Assembly: GCA_027487435.1 (NCBI GenBank)
Contig: JAIYDP010000017.1
Span: 1-47,261, forward strand
Reading direction: 5' to 3'
Length of the DNA: 47,261 nucleotides
Source: Verrucomicrobiaceae bacterium
GTDB taxonomy: Bacteria; Verrucomicrobiota; Verrucomicrobiia; Verrucomicrobiales; Akkermansiaceae
In this document: one piece after another, positions 42,871 through 47,261 of the stretch
Layout: each line of letters begins with the position of its first letter
Numbering within the stretch: position 1 is the first letter of the stretch
Program-made: the position numbers and the translations under genes
Notes under the pieces: generated by a model
The model's input: only the letters and a program-made list of their open reading frames with translations
Told to the model about the DNA's origin: nothing
Databases searched by the model: none

Positions 42871-43515
42871 GTTTGTTAGTACAACCCTTATGTCATTTCT
42901 GCTTGTTCAGGACGTAGCGACGACCACAGCATCGCTGATATTGTAGAATTTTGTAGAAGACGCGTCCTGGATCAAGCTAAGCGAGTCCTGGCTAGGCTGG
43001 CTCTGTGTGAAGGACGGGATGCTGAACGTTTATCCGGCGCTGAGGGTATTGATGAACTTGTTGACCTCGTCACTCGATTGGATCTTTTTTCAGTGGCTCT
43101 CTCAATTCTTTGTATGGAGAATGGTCTCACTGTCAAGTTCTTGACAAGACGAGATCGCTCATACCCTATATCCAATTGCATGATCATTTCGACCCACGAC
43201 AAGACGGCCCTCAACGTCGTCGCGCGGGACATTCACTCCGACGAAGAGATCCGTTTCGCTTTGATCCCAGATTCCCTTGCGCATCATCAAGCAGTCAACC
43301 ACTACATCCACGACTGCATCCTCGAGTATCCGTCGGCCCTTTTGAAATTTACCTCCCCCCCCAAAAAAATCAGGAATGCCGGTTACACAATTGAAGTGTC
43401 TGAGCGTATTCCGCCTGAATTAGTCCTCAGGGCTAACTTTTCCGTATGGTGCGACGTTCTCGTTGACTCTAAAGGCTCCTTCGATTTATTCTTTACTTGC
43501 GCGCCTTTATTTTAA
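42871..43515 (+). CDS. Unknown protein
   Basis: An open frame of about 210 residues, read from about TAC AAC CCT at 42.88 kb: YVISACSGRSDDHSIADIVE, then a helical stretch (RRRVLDQAKRVLARLALCEG, VTRLDLFSVALSILC) and a mixed C-terminal domain (RSYPISNCMIISTHDKTALN, EEIRFALIPDSLAHHQAVNH). The exon seems to begin after an acceptor (TTTGTTTGTTAG), so the first exon is not identified. I do not recognise the family. The frame ends with TAA at 43513-43515 and, apart from this single stop, continues in phase into the first PI4K exon, so a missed intron could make it the N terminus of that kinase. Confidence 0.45.
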
Positions 43516-43559
43516 CCGCGCCCATCAAGTTCAAATCGGTTGATTTCATTTCCCGCCAT

Positions 43560-46097
43560 CAGATCTGATCGTCTCTCAGCCGTTGCGTCGCTGCGCCTGT
43601 GGGAGCTCGTCGAGCGCGACGACAGCAGCGCCCTCCTTTGCCTCCCCCAGCTCCTGTAAAAAACTGCTCTTTTATTTTAGTCTCAGCCCTGACCACATCA
43701 GCCGCATCGCCGTGTCATCAAATTGCGCCACCCTCTCGGACGTCCTCGTCCACATTTGCAAGACGTCCGTTCCCTTCGCTTCGCGAGTTCGGTGGGCGAT
43801 CCCCTCGCCCACAGGTTCGAATATTCCCCCCCCCCCCCCCCTTGACGCCGAAGACGAACGGACGGACAGCCGCTGCGTTGAGGCCATCGCGCGCATCAGC
43901 GTCCGCATGGCCGCACATTTTGTCGACGAGGGCTGTGCGTTCGCCACTTTTTAAAATTTTAAAGCCATTAGCCGATTCTGTTAAGGATATCCCTTTAAGC
44001 GACGTCGATGAGCTCTCTCCGCATGTCGTCGCTTCGCTTCGCTTCTGACGCGATGCAGTCGTCGGCGCGCGTGCAGACGCTCATGCGCATGCGCCGCGAA
44101 CGGCTGGAGCAGCAGGAGCGCGTCGCTGCTCTCTTTTCCAAATTAACAGACCTGTCAGCAGAGCTTCGGTCAGTCCAACCCGAGTTCAGAAGTGATCCCT
44201 TGGCGTGGGGGGGGGTTGATTTTCTCAGCGCAGGAACTGAGGACGAGGCTTCAAGGATTTAACAGAGACCTGGCTGAGAGTGGAGATTTTGAGTTTATTC
44301 TTTAACCAACCAGAATCGCCGTTCTGGCCTCTCACTCTCTCGCAACGCATTGGTCGCCGTTGTCTATCCCCCCCCCCCTGACGCGCGCAGTGTCGATCGT
44401 CGCGGAGAAGGGCCGCTGTTTCTCGACGTTTGAAAAAGTTTGGCCCTTGGGCCTGCGCGGGGTCTGACTCTAACAGACGCCTTGTTTAGTCGTTTTTGAA
44501 GTGGCGTCCCTTTCAGACCAATCTGTTAGCGCCCCCCCGCCCCCCCTTCGAACCCTTCCCCCCCCCCCAAGTTGTGCTGACCCCCCTCCAACAAGGCCGC
44601 AGAACTGAAGCGGCGGTCTGCAGCGCCAGTATTTAACGATAACGATCCTTCCGTCTTTAGTTCAGACCCAACCGGAGCGCGCTCCCAAGCCCTAGCTCAA
44701 ATTGCACCCCCCCGCTCTGTCTCCACAAGCCCCTTCGCTGCCGCACAATCGCCCCTCCTGAGGGTCGACGGGGAGGACCCCCTCGCCAACCCAACGACCG
44801 CGCCAAGTGGCGCGGACAGCACAGCAGGGGGGGGCTCGTTTCCCGACGACTTCGTTCTCGTGACTTCCAATGGGGGGGTCGAAAAGTCCGCTGCGGAGGT
44901 CGCGGCGTCGCTGGATGAAGTTTTTGATGCGCCGTGGGACACGTGGAGGTCTAAATATAGAAAGTAGGGGGGGGGGCGCCGTTTCTGATTGTGGAGGAAG
45001 TCAATGTTCGGCAGCGCAAGAGGCTGGGGTGGGTCTGCTTTTTCGCCGTTTTTGACAGCTATCAGACGTCATCCCTGTCATAGTCAAAAGTCTTGATGAC
45101 ATCCCGCAAGAGGAAGTCGCAATGCAAGTCATCCGCCGCCTCGTCGACGCTTGGGCTGCGGATGGACTCCCACTTGCTGCCACCCCGTGCGCCCCAAGTT
45201 TCCTCCTTGTTAAGTCGTCAGGTACGACATCGTTTCAACCAGCCGATCCACCGGCGTTATCGGCTTTGTCGTCGATTCCGTACGTCATTTTCCATTTTCT
45301 CCTAACCCCCCCCCCCACCCTCAGGTCCCCCTCGCCTCGCTTCGAAAAAAGTCCACGGAAATGTCTCTCAGCGCCATTTACGAAAGCGTTGGCGCGCATC
45401 GGCGCGGTCTTACCCCCCGCAGCTGTTCGGCGCGCGAGGGACCCCGGCTTTTAACAAAGCGCTGTCAAACTTTGCGACCTCCCTCGCCGCGTACTCGCTC
45501 ATCTCGTACTTCCTCGAGCTGCGCGATCGGTCCCCACCCCCTGACTTACCTTAACGGCTGCAGCCACGAGGGCAACATCATGATGCGGCGGGACGGGTCG
45601 ATCTTCCACATTGACTTCGGTTTCATCCTCGTCGGCGTTCCAAATTTGGTCGCTGACTTGAGCAGAATCGGAAAATGCCAATCAACATCGAGCGGGCGCC
45701 GTTCAAATTCACCGCTGAGTTTGAGGAGGTACGCGCGGCAGTGGGGATGTCGTGACGAGGAAAGCTTTTGGGTGGCAGCATGTCGCCATTTTATCAGACG
45801 TACTTGAAGCTTGTCATTTTGGGGTATGCGTCAGCTCAAAAGAGAGCGGATGAGTTCGTGGCGATGTTGGCTGCGATGCGCTTGGTGTGCCCGTTGACGT
45901 GCGTCGACAATCCTACCTTCGAGGCCGATTTAAGGCAGAGGTTCACGGGGGATAACGGTATGAAACGCCGACGAATGCTGACCTGCGAAGACCCGAAGAG
46001 GTGCGTAGCCGCTGTGTTGGGCCTTCAGGATTCTGCCAAACGAGACTTGACCTCAAGGCTCTATGATTTCATTCAAAAGGTCCTCGGGACGACCTGA
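43560..46097 (+). CDS. PI4KB: Phosphatidylinositol 4-kinase beta (Pik1-like)
   Basis: Makes PI4P at the Golgi. The helical lipid-kinase-unique region begins VASLRLWELVERDDSSALLC and continues over C-rich introns, with an acidic linker (RVDGEDPLANPT, SFPDDFVLVTSN). The kinase domain: LDDIPQEEVAMQVIRRLVDA, VIGFVVDSVPLASLRKKST, SLAAYSLISYFLELRDRHEG after a 34-nt intron, the catalytic DRHEGN, then SIFHIDFGFILVG with the Mg-binding DFG. It continues INIERAPFKFTAEFEEV, FYQTYLKLVILGYASAQKRA and the PI4K-beta ending LTSRLYDFIQKVL. Intron C-runs reach 16 (43826-43841), the longest seen. The start is not fixed; the frame is continuous with the unknown gene upstream except for one TAA. Kinase identity is firm; the region 44.1-45.0 kb is only partly modelled. 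Confidence 0.82.
43826..43841. repeat. Homopolymer C16 inside a PI4K intron
   Basis: Sixteen consecutive C in what I read as a small GT-AG intron. Comparable C-runs occur at 44368-44378, 45306-45316 and 46826-46839, and a G16 run closes the window at 47246-47261. Confidence 0.8.
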
Positions 46098-46161
46098 GCT
46101 GTAACAGTAGTTGGTTCGTGAGTGCTCTAAATGCTATTGTAAATTAGTCATTATCTGCCGA

Positions 46162-47261
46162 ATGACAGCAATCGTGCTCGCCTTGGCTATTGCGACAATC
46201 AGTTCGTGCCAGCTGACATGCGAAGAGTCCTCTGCAACGGAGCAGTTAGATGTCAGCCCGTTTCACTAACAGCCAAGGGAGCTTTCCTCTTGCTCACTGA
46301 GAGAATGTCTGCAGTCTTTCTTTGGAGGCTAAATCCACAGCCAATAGCCTCATCTCTCGAAAAGACTACGCCAGCGCAGAGCGCACATTAAAGCGCTGCC
46401 TGGAATTGGCCCCAGTGCGGCAAAAGTGCTCCTTCCCATCCTCATCCCGCAGCTTGAGCTCCTCTGCGCCCACGGCCTGTGCCGAATCTTCAAAGACACC
46501 AAAGTCAATGACGAGAGGGTCCGTGTCGGCCAGTATCTCACCCGTGGGACCGCATTTGACTCGCTCACGACTTAGGAATGAACCCTCACAACCCCGTCGG
46601 CTTCGTCGAGCTTGGCTTCGCCTTTCAGGATCGCATTTTTCAAAGCACCTACGACGCCAATTGGAGTTAAAGACCCATTTGCCCTCGTTTTTTACGCCCT
46701 AGCTGCCATCGGCCTCGACCTGGCGTCAATCCGCGGCTTGTGGCGTCGTGGCCGACTTGACGCCGCCGAGCAGTTCCCCCTCCTCCCTTACTCAACCTGC
46801 GCCCTCCCCCCCCTCCCTCAACTCACCCCCCCCCCCCCCTGTCCAAGAGCTGACCAGCTGAAGGAAGTCAAAGACGCAAACAGCCGGTGGGCGGCCCATT
46901 TCCGCCGCACGGCCATGCGCGCGGCCGAGCCCTTCCCCCGCCGCATGCGGCTGGGCCCACGCCTGCGCGTTGGCTTCGTTTCGTCGGACCTTTACCGCAT
47001 CCACCCGGTACGGGGGGGAGGGGCAACAACACGGTCAATCGAAATCTCAGCGCGACCTTGCCCTCCCCGCCCTTAGCGCGCGTCGGGGCTTGATTTGGCC
47101 GTCCCGCCCGAATGCGACACCCCCCCTGTGGCTGCAGCGCTGACCCTTTCGCGCAGGTTGGAAAGTCCGTCAACTCCGTCCTCAAATTCCTCCGCCCGCA
47201 CGTCGTAGAAGTCTTCGTGTACGGCCTCGTCCCGACGCAGTGAGAGGGGGGGGGGGGGGGG
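46162..47261 (+). CDS. SPINDLY/OGT-family glycosyltransferase with signal peptide (5' part, truncated)
   Basis: The N terminus MTAIVLALAIATISSC is a clear signal peptide. After introns in 46.23-46.33 kb a TPR-like helix pair reads ANSLISRKDYASAERTLKRC. Further introns of 38, 32 and 37 nt give LELLCAHGLCRIFKD, NPHNPVGFVELGFAFQDRIF and IGLDLASIRGLWRRGRLDA. The catalytic GT41 domain begins RLRVGFVSSDLYRIHP, then VGKSVNSVLKFLRPHVVEVF, matching OGT/SPY RLRVGYVSSDFxNHP. The intron between those (about 47.01-47.16 kb) is about 148 nt, long for this genome, and may hide a small exon. The window ends in a donor followed by 16 G. A signal peptide is unusual because OGT and SPY are nucleocytoplasmic. 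Confidence 0.75.

Noticed and set aside
1..47261. Bacterial operon, CRISPR array, insertion sequence or integrated virus
   Set aside because: Dense GT-AG introns and eukaryotic gene families throughout. I saw no direct-repeat arrays, inverted terminal repeats, transposase or capsid genes.
1..47261. tRNA or rRNA genes
   Set aside because: No cloverleaf or conserved rRNA segment was recognised in the short intergenic gaps by eye; a tRNAscan run would be needed to exclude an intronic tRNA.

Overview
The window is nuclear DNA from a compact-genome unicellular eukaryote, most likely a flagellated, mitochondriate protist. The evidence for a eukaryote is direct. Nearly every gene is interrupted by tiny GT-AG introns, mostly 29-45 nt. 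When these are removed, reading frames join across conserved motifs in two dozen eukaryote-specific genes: ecdysoneless, ALG7, phosphomannomutase, a NEK kinase, SNRNP27, ZCCHC8, PI4K-beta and LRRC49. LRRC49 (tubulin polyglutamylase complex), the NEK kinase and a cyclic-nucleotide-binding protein suggest a cilium or flagellum. I cannot name the species from sequence alone. Very short introns of this size are known in some stramenopiles and other protists.

Layout: an unknown 3' gene end (1-~0.3 kb); ammonium transporter (-); unknown protein (+); long cyclic-nucleotide-binding protein (-); aquaporin-like protein (-); LRRC49 (-); mitochondrial Lon (-); mitochondrial ribosomal uL24m (+); ecdysoneless (+); phosphomannomutase (-); ALG7 (+); NEK kinase (-); a BEACH-NACHT-HEAT fusion (+, 21.4-27.2 kb); dCMP deaminase (-); SNRNP27 (+); a Cys-rich secreted protein (-); an unknown protein (-); Nramp transporter (+); a large CUB-repeat membrane protein (+, 32.8-38.8 kb); a TOM1-type 7TM protein (-); mitochondrial uL15m (-); ZCCHC8 (+); an unknown protein (+); PI4K-beta (+); and a secretory-type SPINDLY/OGT glycosyltransferase cut by the window end (+).

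Genes are packed tightly. Divergent start codons lie 11-142 bp apart and convergent stops as little as 8 bp apart. Two divergent pairs match in function: Lon with uL24m (mitochondrion) and phosphomannomutase with ALG7 (dolichol N-glycan precursors). From about 21.95 kb onward several genes are GC-rich and their introns carry long C-runs, while interspersed neighbours are not.

The most unusual gene is the fusion at 21.4-27.2 kb. A complete FAN/NSMAF-like GRAM/PH-BEACH module runs, in one uninterrupted exon, into a NACHT-type STAND NTPase, followed by about 900 residues of HEAT-like repeats where animal FAN has WD40 repeats. This is NLR-like architecture with a BEACH domain in the effector position. 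The second notable structure is the CUB array, in which canonical and divergent CUB units alternate strictly and share a phase-2 intron at one homologous position.
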